Of a stretch of 64,000 bases of DNA, positions 51,444 to 63,404 are shown piece after piece. Position 1 is the first letter of the stretch. Each line of letters opens with the position of its first letter. The stretch comes from Aphelenchoides besseyi (lineage: Eukaryota; Nematoda; Chromadorea; Rhabditida; Aphelenchoididae). The notes beneath the pieces were generated by a model. It was not told where the DNA came from and did not search any database. It saw only the letters and a program-made list of their open reading frames with translations. The position numbers and the translations under genes are program-made. The DNA lies in the NCBI GenBank assembly GCA_024699855.1, contig JAMPIQ010000001.1:14074001-14138000 (forward strand), written 5' to 3'.

Positions 51444-52436
51444 GGCGAGCTCTGAGAATGTAAAACACATCAAATGGACCGATGGTACGCGGAGATTTAA
51501 GGTACAGATCGAAAATCCTAATGCGATGAAGAAAATTTTCGAAACGACGCGTCAAAATAAACAAATTTCAATTAGAAGGTTTGTATTAGAAGCGATTGTC
51601 GGGGGTTTATGAGCTCAACGTTTTCGTCCACATTCACCGTCAATCCCTCGACTACAAATCGCTTAGCAACTCGTGAAACAAAACCATCAAGCAACTCACG
51701 TCTCTGAACGGAATGCGAACACGAAAAGAAGTGGCGACGTTAAGCCAATCCCACTCGTAAGACAACAAAGCGAATGGCAGGCAACAAGGTGGGGAATTTG
51801 AACACCAATTTTTGGGGACGCTGCTTGCTCTTTAGAATTCAAACTGTGTACTATGAAACTAGTGGCTTAATATTTGGAACCAATGGGATAAGCTGTAGGA
51901 TTTGGTTTTGTTTTTCAATTGCCATAACAATTTGAGATGCTTCTACGAAACTCGTTTTAAAGTTTTCGTTCGTCGGGCAAATTAAATGACTTGAACGGTC
52001 GGCTAGGAATCTCGTTGGCCGGTCGGTCAGCTTTGACTTTTACTGTTGGGTTAAAAGTACAGGTTAACATAATGATACATCAATCGATTCTGACCTTCGA
52101 GTTCGTAGGATTGACATTTTTGGTATCAATTTACGGAAATGAGATTAGGAATTGTTGTGTAAATAAGTTGTTACACATTGCAAATCAATGTTGGTAGTTC
52201 CGAGCAAGGCTTGAGTCAAGTTGTCTCTTATCGAACATTGTTCTTAAAAATCGTGGATGTTTTCGAAAAGAGAAAACTGTTTCCATCAGACTCCAAACTT
52301 TGTAGCAATTTTGGATCATTTTGTTTGCTTTTCTCTCACTGTGTGGTCTTCGTGTTCGTGAATTGGATTTGTGGATTTTATTGTTGCAATTTCAGTTTTC
52401 TTCTTTCGTCTTCAGGGCCCTCAAATTTCAATCAAA
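51444..52436. promoter_or_regulatory. divergent promoter region, importin-5 and ATP synthase c
   Basis: About 1 kb lies between divergent start codons of two housekeeping genes. A TTCAG acceptor-like site 20-25 bp before the ATP synthase ATG (near 52415) suggests a 5' UTR intron or trans-splicing. No open frame here is convincing. Confidence 0.4.
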
Positions 52437-52867
<431 letters not shown>

Positions 52868-52926
52868 ATGTCAAGCGGGACGAAAATATTAGATGTTCTT
52901 GTTTATGATAGACGAGGTATGAGTTG

Positions 52927-52932
52927 AATAAA
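52927..52932 (+). terminator. AATAAA polyadenylation signal of ATP synthase c
   Basis: An exact AATAAA lies 60 bp after the stop codon. Confidence 0.5.
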
Positions 52933-54563
52933 CAGATTCGTCTTCTATGTGTCATCAATTTATGATTAAAGCATTTAGTTGGGAACAAAATGACATACAA
53001 CTTGAGTATTGATTATCAAATGTCATCAATTCTTTCCATACGAACAAACACTTTCACCGGTTGTAGGACAAAATCGACCACATGATCGTCGCCAAACTAA
53101 AACAAACGGTAAGCATAATCGGTGAAAACGAACGGACTTTTGTTCTCGAACATTTGAAAATACAATAACGCCGAAGCAAATAGATCAGTGCATTTTTGGT
53201 TGTTGTGTATTAGGCGATTCAAATTGACGCTCCGCTCATTGATGTGACTCGGTTCTTTTTTGCCCAAGTGATTTTAGTTCGCGTTATTTTTGAGTTGGCC
53301 GACAGACCGTCGTTAGCTTTTGCTTGTTTATTGGCATTTATCTTTTTTGTTTGAATGAGGGATTAGGCTGTGGGGGATTCAATCAATGCGCAGATAACTT
53401 TTGTTGACAAAAGTCACTCTGGAGTTTCAAAATGGACAATTTACTGCGTTTCTAATTGATAATTTGAATACGAAGTAAAAAAGATTTTGATCGTATTAAT
53501 TGAATGGCTTTTTGGGAATTCGTTCCGTCAACTTGCCGAAAATTTGTAATGTAAACACAATTTTTGTCACCACCCTGCAAGATTGTTCGTTTTACTATAA
53601 ATGCAGTCCACTGTCTATTACCATCTTCTAACTCGAGCATTGTAATGCAATGAAAATGGATAGTAGTGCAATCATGGAAGTCCGCTGTTTCTAATTTTGT
53701 ATCTATAAAAGAACTGAAATTCAAATCTTAACACTCTGAACTTGTTTAAAAAAAGCAAATCGACGCTCGGTTTCGACCCGTAGAGATTATTCACAACCAA
53801 AACTGGCGGTACTTTGAAAAAGTGCAATGTCATGATAACGTCTTAGTGGTTGTCCTTTTTTATAGCGTACTAGGTTGCATTTTTGTAGTTCCACTGCAGT
53901 AAATCGTCAATATTCTTCGACCACGTAAATCGAAGTAATCATCTTAATATCAGTCTATCCATAGATTTATCAACTCACTCAACTACAGAACGACTGGAGA
54001 TATTATTACCGAGCGCTGTTTCTTTTTAAATAAGTTCAGACTGTTAAGATCTGGATTTCGGTTCTTTTATTGATTTGAAATTGGAAACAGCGAACTTCTC
54101 TGATTGCATTGCTCTTCTTTTATTGCATTCAACTTCTATTTAATTTTTAGTCACAAATTTAATTATTTTCTTAATCAGCACGACAAGAAAATTTTATTTG
54201 TGTACAAATTCGACCGAAACGGCGATTTGAAAATTTCCGATTCTTTGATTCCATAACGATTACAAAAATGTTCAGATTTAACTTTCGACCCTTGAAAGGG
54301 CTATTTTGTATGCAGAATAACAAGAAAAATCTATGGGTATGAGTTTTCTATTCGCGAAAAAACTTAGGTCTACCAACTAACGCACAAACAAAATCATAAA
54401 AATCTCTTAAAAACCAAAATACAATCTTCGAATCGTTGCACAACCAATCACAATGCTTTATCGATATATCCGTGGCTTTTTGATGTTATCGATTATGTTA
54501 ATTGAAAGTTTTGTTTTTTTCCAGATTCATCGGTCGACGAAGTCCAGTGAACTCTAGCCAACG
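52933..54563. other. AT-rich intergenic, no gene seen
   Basis: A minus frame of 90 codons (53452-53724) has somewhat protein-like composition but no ATG start and no recognised domain. The rest is AT-rich with homopolymer runs. It abuts the mariner-type element. Confidence 0.4.
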
Positions 54564-54565
54564 TA

Positions 54566-54802
54566 CAGGGTGTCTCTCCACAAACTGACGATTTCAAACG
54601 CTCACTAAAAATCCATTTCTTAACCGATTCTCATGCAATTTTTTTTAATCGATAGAAAAAAAGCGGAATCTTTGTTCAGCATCTCGAAATTTGCCAAATT
54701 CGACGGCACAACCGAGAAATTTGCATACTGGCAAAATGCGTCAATTTTTCCAAAAATTTGCACACAGTTAAGGGAATGCGTGTGGTCTTTTCTTTTTTTC
54801 AA
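54566..54802 (+). repeat. left terminal inverted repeat, 237 bp
   Basis: Runs from the CAGGGTGTCTC end to the T-rich tract just before the transposase ATG. Its reverse complement is 56016-56252. Typical mariner repeats are near 30 bp, so this is a long-repeat type. Confidence 0.88.
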
Positions 54803-54806
54803 AAAC

Positions 54807-56003
54807 ATGAGTTGGTCTGCCGAACAAAAGGCGTTCTGTGTTATCGAATATGCGAAGACAAGAAGTCCGGTCATGGTCATACGAGCATTTAGACGACATT
54901 ACGGATTGAATCAACGTGCTCCTGTTCCTAGCACTTCGAATTTTTCGATTTGGTTTGATAAGTTTTTGGAACGAGGACATTGCAACAAAAAACAACGAAT
55001 TCATGAGAAGTTTCTTGCAATTTTGTTTCTTCACTCATTTGCTTTCTCAGAACGGCCCAAACACCTGAAGTTGTGGCCGAAGTTCTTCGTTTGATTGCTG
55101 CTGATCCGAATCAATCAGTTCGGTCGCTTGCAAATCTTGAAACAACACCGTCAAGGTCAACAGTCCACCGAATTTTGAAGGCAAATTTCCTTTTTTGTTC
55201 AAATCGTTAATGAAACGTGAATTCAGAACGAAAATCATCACCCCTACAAAATGAATTTGGTTCATGAAATGAAACCTGAGCATTGCTTGACTCGACGTTC
55301 TTTTGCTCAATCTCAATTGACGCTTATCCAAAATTCGCCCGAATTTCTTTCAAGTGTGGTTTTCTCTGACGAAGCTCATTTTTCGATTAATGGTGATGTT
55401 AATCACCACAATTTTCGTTACTGGAATGATACCAATCCAAAATGGTATGAGAAAACAAAAACCCAAAAAATCTTTCAATGCCAGGCATCGCGAAAAGCCC
55501 CTTCATTCCCCAAGATTAACCGTATGGGCAGCAATTGGAAAAATTGGCGTCATTGGTCCGTTTTTTACACGCGAAAACATTACCGGAGATTCGTATCTTC
55601 AAATGTTGCAAAATCTTGTGTTTCCGTCGCTTCAAGCCACTACTCTCGAAGAGTTTGTCACATTCATGCACGACGGTGCACCACCTCATTTCACAATTCG
55701 CGTGCGACAATGGCTAAACGAAAACTTTCCTGGACGATGGATGGGCCGCGGCGGTGGTGAATTGATTGCTCCTTATCCATGGCCACCATACAGTCCTGAT
55801 CTCACTCCGTGCGACTTTTTTTATGGGGTTACATCAAAGAACGCGTGTGCCGCACCGTACCCGAAAATCTCGATGAGTTGGAAGCTCGAATTGAAGTTGA
55901 GTTTGCAAATTTGAGTCAAGAATTTATTGATCGTTCAATCGACGGTTACGCTCGTCGTCTCCAAAAAGTGATTGAAAATGGTGGAAAACACGTCGAACTT
56001 TGA
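54807..56003 (+). pseudogene. mariner-type transposase, two frame breaks, probable introns
   Basis: The N-terminal helix-turn-helix part (MSWSAEQKAFCVIEYAKTRS, STSNFSIWFDKFLERGHCNK) starts at 54807. A second DNA-binding part (TPEVVAEVLRLIAADPNQS, STVHRILK) is followed by HPYKMNLVHEMKPEH. The catalytic core has VVFSDEAHFSINGDVN (first Asp), LTVWAAIGKIGVIGPFF, FMHDGAPPHF (second Asp) and PYSPDLTPCDF (third Asp), then a C-terminal tail in another frame. Two stretches fit host-like introns of 43 and 46 bp: GTTTCT...CAG after HEK, and GCAAAT...CAG after HRILK. Frame breaks occur at an A6 run near 55467 and a T7 run near 55820. Breaks only at homopolymers could be base-calling errors. Confidence 0.82.
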
Positions 56004-56015
56004 ACGATAAAAATG

Positions 56016-56252
56016 TTGAAAAAAAGAAAAGACCACACGCATTCCCTTAACTGTGTGCAAATTTTTGGAAAAATTGACGCATTTTGCCAGTATGCAAATT
56101 TCTCGGTTGTGCCGTCGAATTTGGCAAATTTCGAGATGCTGAACAAAGATTCCGCTTTTTTTCTATCGATTAAAAAAAATTGCATGAGAATCGGTTAAGA
56201 AATGGATTTTTAGTGAGCGTTTGAAATCGTCAGTTTGTGGAGAGACACCCTG
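56016..56252 (-). repeat. right terminal inverted repeat, 237 bp
   Basis: Reverse complement of the left repeat. A 57-residue translation through both repeats is identical, so identity is very high over at least 170 bp. Confidence 0.88.
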
Positions 56253-59029
56253 TAGATTGCAGTCAATGGAACATTTAGTGTTGTTATACTGTAATGCTGC
56301 GATTAATGCGATCATATGCAATAAAACATCAAGGATTTAAATGCATTTGATTAGAAGGTGCAAAATATGCTAAAAGAAAAGAATTCGACTTATGCCTCTA
56401 ATTGCGTTAAAGTTTGCTAATGACTAACGTAAAGTTACTAGTGAAGCAGATCAATGCGATACGTTTTTAAATTTTTAACTCAAGAAGCTGCCGCAATTAT
56501 CGAATAATTAAAAATACTTAGCGAGACCACAGTTTTGACACTTCGAATACAAAACGGTAATGCGAATTTTAAACAAAAATGAATAGAAGTAGCTGATTTA
56601 GCAATCAGAATTCCAAGCGATTGGCTGCTTATTCGCTTGATTGACTTCCGAAAACTAACGAGAAAATGGCACGGTGTCACAATGGAGCAAGCGAAAGGTC
56701 CGGAACCGTGAATCACTTTCTCATTCAAATGTCATTTCGTCTCAGTGTAATTGTTGTTCCCTTCTGTTTACTGTCTACAATATGGCCGACGATTGCGCTG
56801 CTTATACGCATAATCTCCATCTTATTGAACAAACGTCATTCGCGCTGCTTGTCCTTCTGTTGAACTTTCCTCCTAAATTCTCTCCGTTTGTCCATGAATT
56901 TAATTTTTTCTTTCTTTCCATTACCGTATCTGTCCATCGTTTTGTCCACCTCGTTCAGAGTTGGAGCTTCCGGAAAATGATAGAAATCAATGCGAGTCTT
57001 AACTAATCTTCGGTACAAAGCGTTGACTGAAATCTTCTGGGTTTGAATTCCTTGCAATTAGTTGTATAAACCATGTTTATGCAGGACAATAAGAAACTTA
57101 GCAACTTAAAAGCAAATTGATGACGGAAATACAAGGAAATTCGGCAATGCCACCGCAATGCGAATTGAAGGATACAGACAAAGAGAAAGACAATCAGGCT
57201 AAACTGCTGGACGTTCAATTCGTTTATCCAGGTCACATTTTTTACTCGAAACTTGAACAAACTATTTTAACATATCAATAGACGTTCTAATTCGCGAAAT
57301 GGAAAACCATGAATCCGGAGCGAGAGGTCGCGGGCACCGATTCTTCCAACTCGTCTCTGCATCCTGACGATTTACCTTCACAACATACAAAGCCAGTTCT
57401 TGATCAAAATGTTTCTCTACAGCAATAGAGCCGAATTTGCCGAATTATACCAAAGTCTAATATTTCGACGTTATTCACTCTAAAGTGACCGTCTTCATAT
57501 GTCTTTTGCCATTAAATCCTTTTAAAAGAAATTGGCAGAACGGAAAAATCTAGCAGTAAAATAGTCCCAAAATTCGACTTCGAAACATTGAGCGAGAAGA
57601 AGCCATCAAGTAAGTCCGACTATAACATAATTTGTCAACTTTCAGGACTGAACGCAGCAACTCCACGAAAAACCCGTTTGACTAACAAGATAGTAATTTG
57701 AGCTTCACTAGTTTCATTTGTTGGGTTTAGCATTCCGTTTTATCAAAAGCAAACGGAAGCTGGTATTTGAAAGGTTTTTTGGATTATCGTAGCCGTGACC
57801 CTTTGACCGCGACGAACAAGAGATATGATGTGCCACATCGTGTATCGCCTTTATATTCCTGAAAAAACGTCAGTAGACTGACTTTAAGAAAACGGGAAAG
57901 CTTATTAGGCAGTAATTCATAAGACTACTTTACGCAACTATTGACAATGCACTTAACCAGTATTCGAATTAAAATTCAAACTAACTACCGAATACAACCA
58001 ATTGGAAGGTCAGTAAAACGTTGATGCGTCATCATAAAAAAATCGCTCAATTTATCGGTGGCCCAGTTACTTCGTTTAATTCAATCTTCGGTGTCGATAG
58101 TGAGCTTATCGAAGTGAACCGCACCTTGTTCGAATATACAGGTAGCCAATATTCGCGCTAACAATGTTGAAAGATGAAATACATGATATGAATGTAAATG
58201 CCAGAACTAGTGGTTAGGTACAAGCTCCACCTCAAACCATATCTATTATATTTGGGAATAAAATCGGAATTTAAGTAGTTTTCACTTGGTCATCAAACTG
58301 TCAGAATTTCCGAATTGAAACGGAAAGCCTATTGTCTTATATGTTAAAGCAAATCACGTCTTTCAATAATTTTTGCCAATCGTAAGCAAATTTTATCGAG
58401 TTGTAGCAAATATGGAAAAAGTTGCCGAGAAATATACCGCATCGTTCAACTTCTAATAAACAGAAACTTTAAAACTTTTTGGCGGAAAAGTTCGACGAAA
58501 ATTAAGCGGAAATTCGATCTTTGTGAACACTCTAGCGTTTCTTTTCATAAGAGTAAGCGCAGTTTATTTCAAACGAATAGAGAAATCTTTCGACTTAAAT
58601 AATACTAATATATAGTAAACGCAAAATATTGCTGGAATTACGAATAAAACAGTTTTTTGTACATTATGAACGATCACAGATAAACGAAGAGTAATCGACG
58701 GAAATTTGGCTGACAGAATTTACAAGCGATGTCAACAATGTTGTTACGGATACGAACGATCGGAAATATTATCTATTTAAGATGCTTGAGCTAAGTTGTC
58801 GGATAAACCGTTTTGGTTAATAATGAAAAGGATGAAAACAAACAATTGGAAGAAACTCGCAACGTTGAAAGCCCAATCGTCCAAAACCAAGCGCCCTCAT
58901 GACGAGCAGGCGAAGCGGAAATCTTAACCAAAGAAGACTAAGTTGACTGCTGATGCGCCAGTGAACATTTCGTTCGATATTTGCAGTGGTGACGAGAATT
59001 AACTCATCCTTCCTTTCCACCGTCGTGAG
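56253..59029. other. AT-rich region, no gene seen
   Basis: Frames are short and unconvincing on both strands. No second element, tRNA or repeat was recognised. Confidence 0.4.
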
Positions 59030-59620
59030 TTATTTACTTACGAATAGGTAAAATAGATAACAAAAGGTGATACACGGGGGAGAGAGTCCGGTTGTAGGGA
59101 CAAAAAGGTGCAGAAGAAGGAAATGACCGCCGCTTATATCGCGCCCTTGCGGTTGCGACACTCCCGGCGGCCGTGTGTAGTGCGTGTGCGGGAGGAGGGG
59201 AATTTGACGGTAGGCTCGGCTGAACGCCTGGGGTACTAGCCTTCGACCGGTCCATCGTGTGCTTAACAGAGTGCAAGCCGACTGGGCTCTCAGTTCAGCT
59301 TCTCGTTCAGTCGCCGTTGGTCGCTGGTCAGGTGACCAGTCGACGTTATCCATCGGCCGTGGCTGACATCCAGCAAGCCCTGTTGCAGGTTGATTTCGTC
59401 GAGCAACTCGGAGGAATTGAACCCGGTGGCGCGCCGGATGGTCACGCAGGTATTTGCGTTGGACTTTGGTTGACAAGTCCTTCAAAGCAAAAAAACGTGC
59501 AAATTCTGCCGCTCGAAACAAACATGCTCCGTCGGGAGAGAATATGGAAAACGCCAAACTCATCTTCTTTTTGGCCATCGACAGCTCGGTCTCCGCCGTT
59601 GCGCGAACCATAGACAGTGA
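59030..59620. other. GC-rich segment with coding-like frames, origin unknown
   Basis: Base composition shifts abruptly to GC-rich between AT-rich flanks. A minus frame of 193 codons spans it (59030-59611; includes AEFARFFALKDLSTKVQRKY). A different minus frame in the middle also looks protein-like (RRATGFNSSELLDEINLQQ, then WITSTGHLTSDQRRLNEKLN). Overlap of two plausible frames suggests a frameshifted or degenerate coding remnant, perhaps from a mobile element. I cannot name the protein. Confidence 0.35.
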
Positions 59621-59707
59621 TGCTGAGTGTAAAGGATATAAATTTTCCTTTATTGATAGTAACGATTGATAGATAACTAACGAAAGTGTAATTCTAATTA
59701 GAAACGA

Positions 59708-60214
59708 TCAAGCTCGAGGATTTATATGGGAGTGATAAGACAAGAACAAAGGGTCGTAAATGTCTGGCGCCAGACATTTACGACCCCTTTTACTGATTGA
59801 TAAGGGTTTTCCGTTCACACTGAGTTCGATTCGTTGTTGATAGATGTTGAGCTCACGGTGGGATTGCTCAATCTAAAACACATGGATTAAGCGGATTAAT
59901 TTCGACTCTACCTGATCCCATGCGTGCATGAGTACATCAACATTGTTTTGTTCCAAGGGGCGAAACGGAACAAACAGCGGCTTTTCCAATCCGGTGATGT
60001 TGATACGAAACCCGATTTTCAGCGGATTAATTCCACTATCACGAGCGTTTTGCAGCGCCTCATCCATAACGTGAACAACTTGCTGTTTCATGGCGGCGTA
60101 CGGTGATTCTCCTTGATCCAAATCGTGAATAGTTGCTTCCTCCGTGTATCGTAGAAGCACACCCAATCGAAACGAGTATTCGATTTGACGATTGTGTACG
60201 GTAAAATTCGGCAT
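59708..60214 (-). CDS. unknown small protein, two exons, ends through a palindrome
   Basis: Unrecognised. Exon 1 (59912-60214) starts MPNFTVHNRQIEYSFRLGVL and includes MDEALQNARDSGINPLKIGF and KPLFVPFRPLEQNNVDVLMH. A 39-bp intron (GTAGAG...TTTTAG) joins exon 2 (59872 down to TGA at 59708), starting IEQSHRELNIYQQRIELSVN. Total 155 residues. The alternating hydrophobic pattern and FRPLEQNNVD..M..WDQIEQS block look like a real folded protein. The last 30 or so residues are read through a perfect 36-bp palindrome and look unlike the rest, so the original C-terminus may have been replaced by an insertion. Neighbouring mobile DNA makes a transposon- or virus-derived origin possible, but that is a guess. 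Confidence 0.5.
59751..59786. repeat. 36-bp perfect palindrome
   Basis: The half-site GGGTCGTAAATGTCTGGC is followed immediately by its exact reverse complement, with no spacer. It lies inside the reading frame of the unknown small gene. It could be the collapsed core of a foldback or miniature inverted-repeat element. Confidence 0.9.
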
Positions 60215-60452
60215 TTTTTTCGAACGCAAAAAACGGACGTCAATTGAGGCCGATCAAAAAACCGTAAAGTGATTGCGATTGTTGCATTTTGGACCATCGG
60301 AGTCTAGATTAATTGTTTTTTTGGCCACCGGAGTTGTGATTAATCGTTTTTGGGCAAACAGTCACGGATTTTGAAACAACTGGTGCCGATTTCATTTGTC
60401 ACTGAGTCTATTCAAACAGTTTGTTGACTTCTTTTTCCCTCTGATATTTGAA

Positions 60453-60721
60453 ATGGTAAGTCGTCCCGATAAAAAAACCGAGCTTGTTTTTAGTCGGGAC
60501 AAGACGCGCAATGTCCTTTGGACTACGATGCTTCCGAGAGCAGTCATGATTCGCGCTCACAAACACCTTCCAACGGCAACAACGCACAATTCTACTTCTC
60601 TTCTCCACCTGCAGCCATGGAGATTGGTCCACGTCATAGTGGAATTATGATCAAAATTCCGTCTCATTTGTTCGATCAAAAGCGCAACTTTTGTTGGTAC
60701 TTTTCGTTTACACGCAAGTAA
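60453..60721 (+). CDS. unknown small gene, ATG split from the body by a 38-bp intron
   Basis: Exon 1 coding is just ATG (60453-60455), followed by GTAAGT...TTTTTAG. Exon 2 (60494-60721) reads SGQDAQCPLDYDASESSHDS, then PAAMEIGPRHSGIMIKIPSH and ends WYFSFTRK before TAA. The TAA overlaps a good donor (AA|GTAAGA at 60718), so the gene may continue. A candidate acceptor (TTTTTGTAG) at 62416 would splice in frame to a hydrophobic-rich frame. If so, the retrotransposon remnant lies in its intron. The family is not recognised. It is divergent from the preceding unknown gene across about 240 bp. Confidence 0.4.
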
Positions 60722-60897
60722 GAGAGAGAGTGTTGTTGTCCATTTATGGTCAATACCTGTGGTTTTTGTGCATGTTTTCTGCCTAATTTGGTGTTAATTA
60801 GTGACAGGTTATGATTAACGTGATAATCATGACAGGTGCCGTACAATAATGATTAATTGCTTTTTTATTTTCTATTGATTTTCTTATAAACACCACG

Positions 60898-61924
60898 TTA
60901 CAGACTACTTACGCTCAAATGAGCTCTCACCAGTCCACTCGTACCTAACACTGCAGCACGCTGCATGCGCTCCAACACCGCTTTCGCACTGCGGGTCGGA
61001 AAGCCCAACTCTTTCAAGTTTGATAATACATTCGCTTTGACTTCACCGCAGGTACCGATAAGTATCGGAATTACAGTCACCTCATCTGGGTAATCTTTAC
61101 CGTAGATATCCGACACCACCTTTTTCAAGTTATTCTCATCCGGGTAATAAGGAATTGACATCGTTTCACTATCACTCACAGTTGAGTTAACAGCATATTT
61201 CTGATACTTAACTGTTTCCATCTTGTCTAACGCAGTTAACCACGCCACACCGATTTCCACAATCTGCATACGCCCATTCACCTTGTCAAATATAACGAAG
61301 TCTGGCAGATTGTGCTTCATTGGATGAGGAGTAGTGACGGGAAGATCGTACCAAAATTCAACCGTGTTACGTTCAGATCTCACTAGCGTGATGATCGGTT
61401 GGGTGTAGTGCGTTAACGCTATCCCATATAGCTTACATAGATCACCGTACAGAGCGCGACATACCGAGTTGTGTCGAGGAATCATTACCGTAGTACGAAA
61501 GAACGAACAATCCGATACGACGTGCTGCACGGTTTCTGGCGCAGATTTACATCTACGACAGATTCTTCTTGTTTCAGCACCCGAACCATCACAGAGCACA
61601 CAGATCTCCTGAACCGCAATCACGTTTTGATAATTGAGCTTAGACAGACAACCCTTCGCATTCCACAAAAATGAAAGCTCCAGATCAATCGTCGGCTCCT
61701 TCCCTTCAATCGTGTGCAATATTACTATCCCAGCACGCGGCAATTTACTCCAGTTCTCAAACACTTTCCTGTGAAACTCATTGCGTATTAACTTTTTGAC
61801 CTTCCGACTCGCTCGTGTCGGATTTGTGTTCCAAGCTTCATCGCCTCCCGGCTCCACTCTTACACTGATACCGCGACGCTTTTTCGAAAACGCCACGATA
61901 TTTTTTAATTGAAACTTCTCTAGG
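60898..61924 (-). pseudogene. LINE C-terminus: zinc knuckle plus restriction-like endonuclease
   Basis: One open frame from about 61924 to the stop at 60898. It contains ICVLCDGSGAETRRICRRCK followed by a CCHC-type C..C.......H....C (CRRCKSAPETVQHVVSDC) for nucleic-acid binding. The endonuclease core follows, HNLPDFVIFDKVNG then MQIVEIGVAW, with the PD and E residues of PD-(D/E)xK folds in place. It is separated from the upstream thumb region by a frameshift at about 61925, where the other frame stops. These domains nick target DNA for target-primed reverse transcription. Confidence 0.8.
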
Positions 61925-62201
61925 ATTGCAATAAAATCTGCCGCAACGTTCGTTTATTTTGTGTTAGCAGAGAGTGAAACAAACCCGATGCTGCTATCAA
62001 ATCGTCTCGATATTGCACGCAAGCGAAGCCTTGGACTACACTTTCATACAACACCAATCCAACAGATTTCAAGCCTAGTCCGCCCATCCGCGAATCAACG
62101 TACGTTCTTGCAGCGGACGCAACCTTAAACCGGAACTTGGCGTTGGTAAGTTTCTTACGTAACTCCATATCGAATTCTATGCATTTCTTTATTTTTGTCA
62201 A
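61925..62201 (-). pseudogene. LINE RT thumb-region fragment
   Basis: Contains KKLTNAKFRFKVASAARTYV and DSRMGGLGLKSVG, typical of the region just after the RT fingers/palm in this LINE group. It ends in a stop at 61920 where the downstream frame takes over, and its upstream continuation past 62201 is not recognisable. Confidence 0.7.
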
Positions 62202-63404
62202 GCTATATTTTTTGAGTGAAAGACAAATTTATTTCCGAACTCAACGGATACAATACATATGTGCAAATAGAATTCCGTGTTTCATAGCACTCGGAGTCTT
62301 TGCCGTCTCTTTGGTTTGCCTTCATCGGGACTGAATATGTTCTTCTGATTTTATTTCATTTGTTTTCGTTTTTCATCGCTTTTGTCCATTCGAAATTCTC
62401 TTCTTACTTTTTGTAGTGCAAATGTTCGCGGATTTGATCTTCTCATCGCGTTCTCGGTCTTCCATCTCTCCAGACGCGTTTCGAGTTTGGAGTCCAGAAA
62501 ATGAGCAGTTTGGATCATCGGTTGTCTCTGGATTGGGCGATTCGACCGCCAAATTTCTGTTTTCGGGCAGCTGTCACGACGTTCATTACTTGGGTTTTCT
62601 GTCTTACCCAAGCTGCTGGCTTTTTGTCGAACAGTCGCACACCGATCATTCTTCTCTCCATTGCCCGTTGTGTTCGCGACAATCGTTCCAGATTCCGTTG
62701 CTCGCTGCTCACGTTTCATCTGCGTACAATATTTTCGGAACGATCACCATGTTGAAAAAGATCAAGCTATTAATTTATGCATTTTCTCACGGCGTATTTA
62801 CATGATTACAGTTTTAACCGGGAAACATAAAAAGGACGAATAACTAAATTGTGCTATCTTCAGTTGGTCCAATTGAATTTCCGAATTCGGCTTTGTGTTA
62901 TTTGAACTGAATCACAGCTAAAGGACGTCCGCCTTCCACACGACTTCAATTAGAGAATTTCGATACAGCTCGAAAGAAACCGTCTGGCACCGCCGCTAGT
63001 TCTTCCGTAGTCGCTGATCAGAAACGTTTGCCAATCTTTTAGCAACAGTATAGCCGAAATATAATTCTTTTTTTAAACTCATTCTGACGCCCAACAGCAG
63101 AAATCCAGGACAGGAAGTAAAGACCTTGACGTACAATGTGAAATCTAAATGTCTCGCTAAATGCTCGACCAAACAGTGTATCCGTCGTTGGACGCACGAT
63201 CAATTCAGATGTGACGATCTCCTGCACTTCTTTGTACAAATTTTAAAGTTCTGTATCAACACGGAATTCAAAATCGAATTTCGCTCCGTTTTCTAATCGA
63301 CAAAGTCTATTGGGAACTATCTGTAAGTCAACAACAATAATATGTGATAAAAGAAAACCTGAGAGGCAAACATGCCATGCTCAATCAAAAAATTTCCGAA
63401 CAAG
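62202..63404. other. disrupted interior of the LINE region, mostly unexplained
   Basis: Expected RT sequence between the palm and thumb is not recognised here. A minus segment (63039-63239) with TSELIVRPTTDTLFGRAFSE looks protein-like but is unplaced. At 62345-62720 a plus frame and a minus frame overlap; the plus one follows a TTTTTGTAG acceptor and has a hydrophobic run. An insertion, a rearranged LINE or exons of another gene are all possible. Confidence 0.35.

Larger units (their letters stand above)
54566..56252 (+). mobile_element. Tc1/mariner-superfamily DNA transposon, long inverted repeats
   Basis: A 1,687-bp element bounded on both sides by TA (54564-54565 and 56253-56254), the target duplication expected of this superfamily. 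Ends begin CAGGGTGTCTCTCCACAAAC. It encodes one transposase on the plus strand, now frameshifted. The two 237-bp inverted repeats look identical or nearly so, which suggests a fairly recent insertion. Confidence 0.9.

Noticed and set aside
53452..53724. 90-codon minus-strand frame with protein-like composition
   Set aside because: No ATG start and no partner exons; could be a stray exon, but nothing supports it.
54566..54802. Open frames inside the mariner inverted repeats as genes
   Set aside because: The same peptide is read from both repeats in opposite directions; it is repeat sequence, not a gene.
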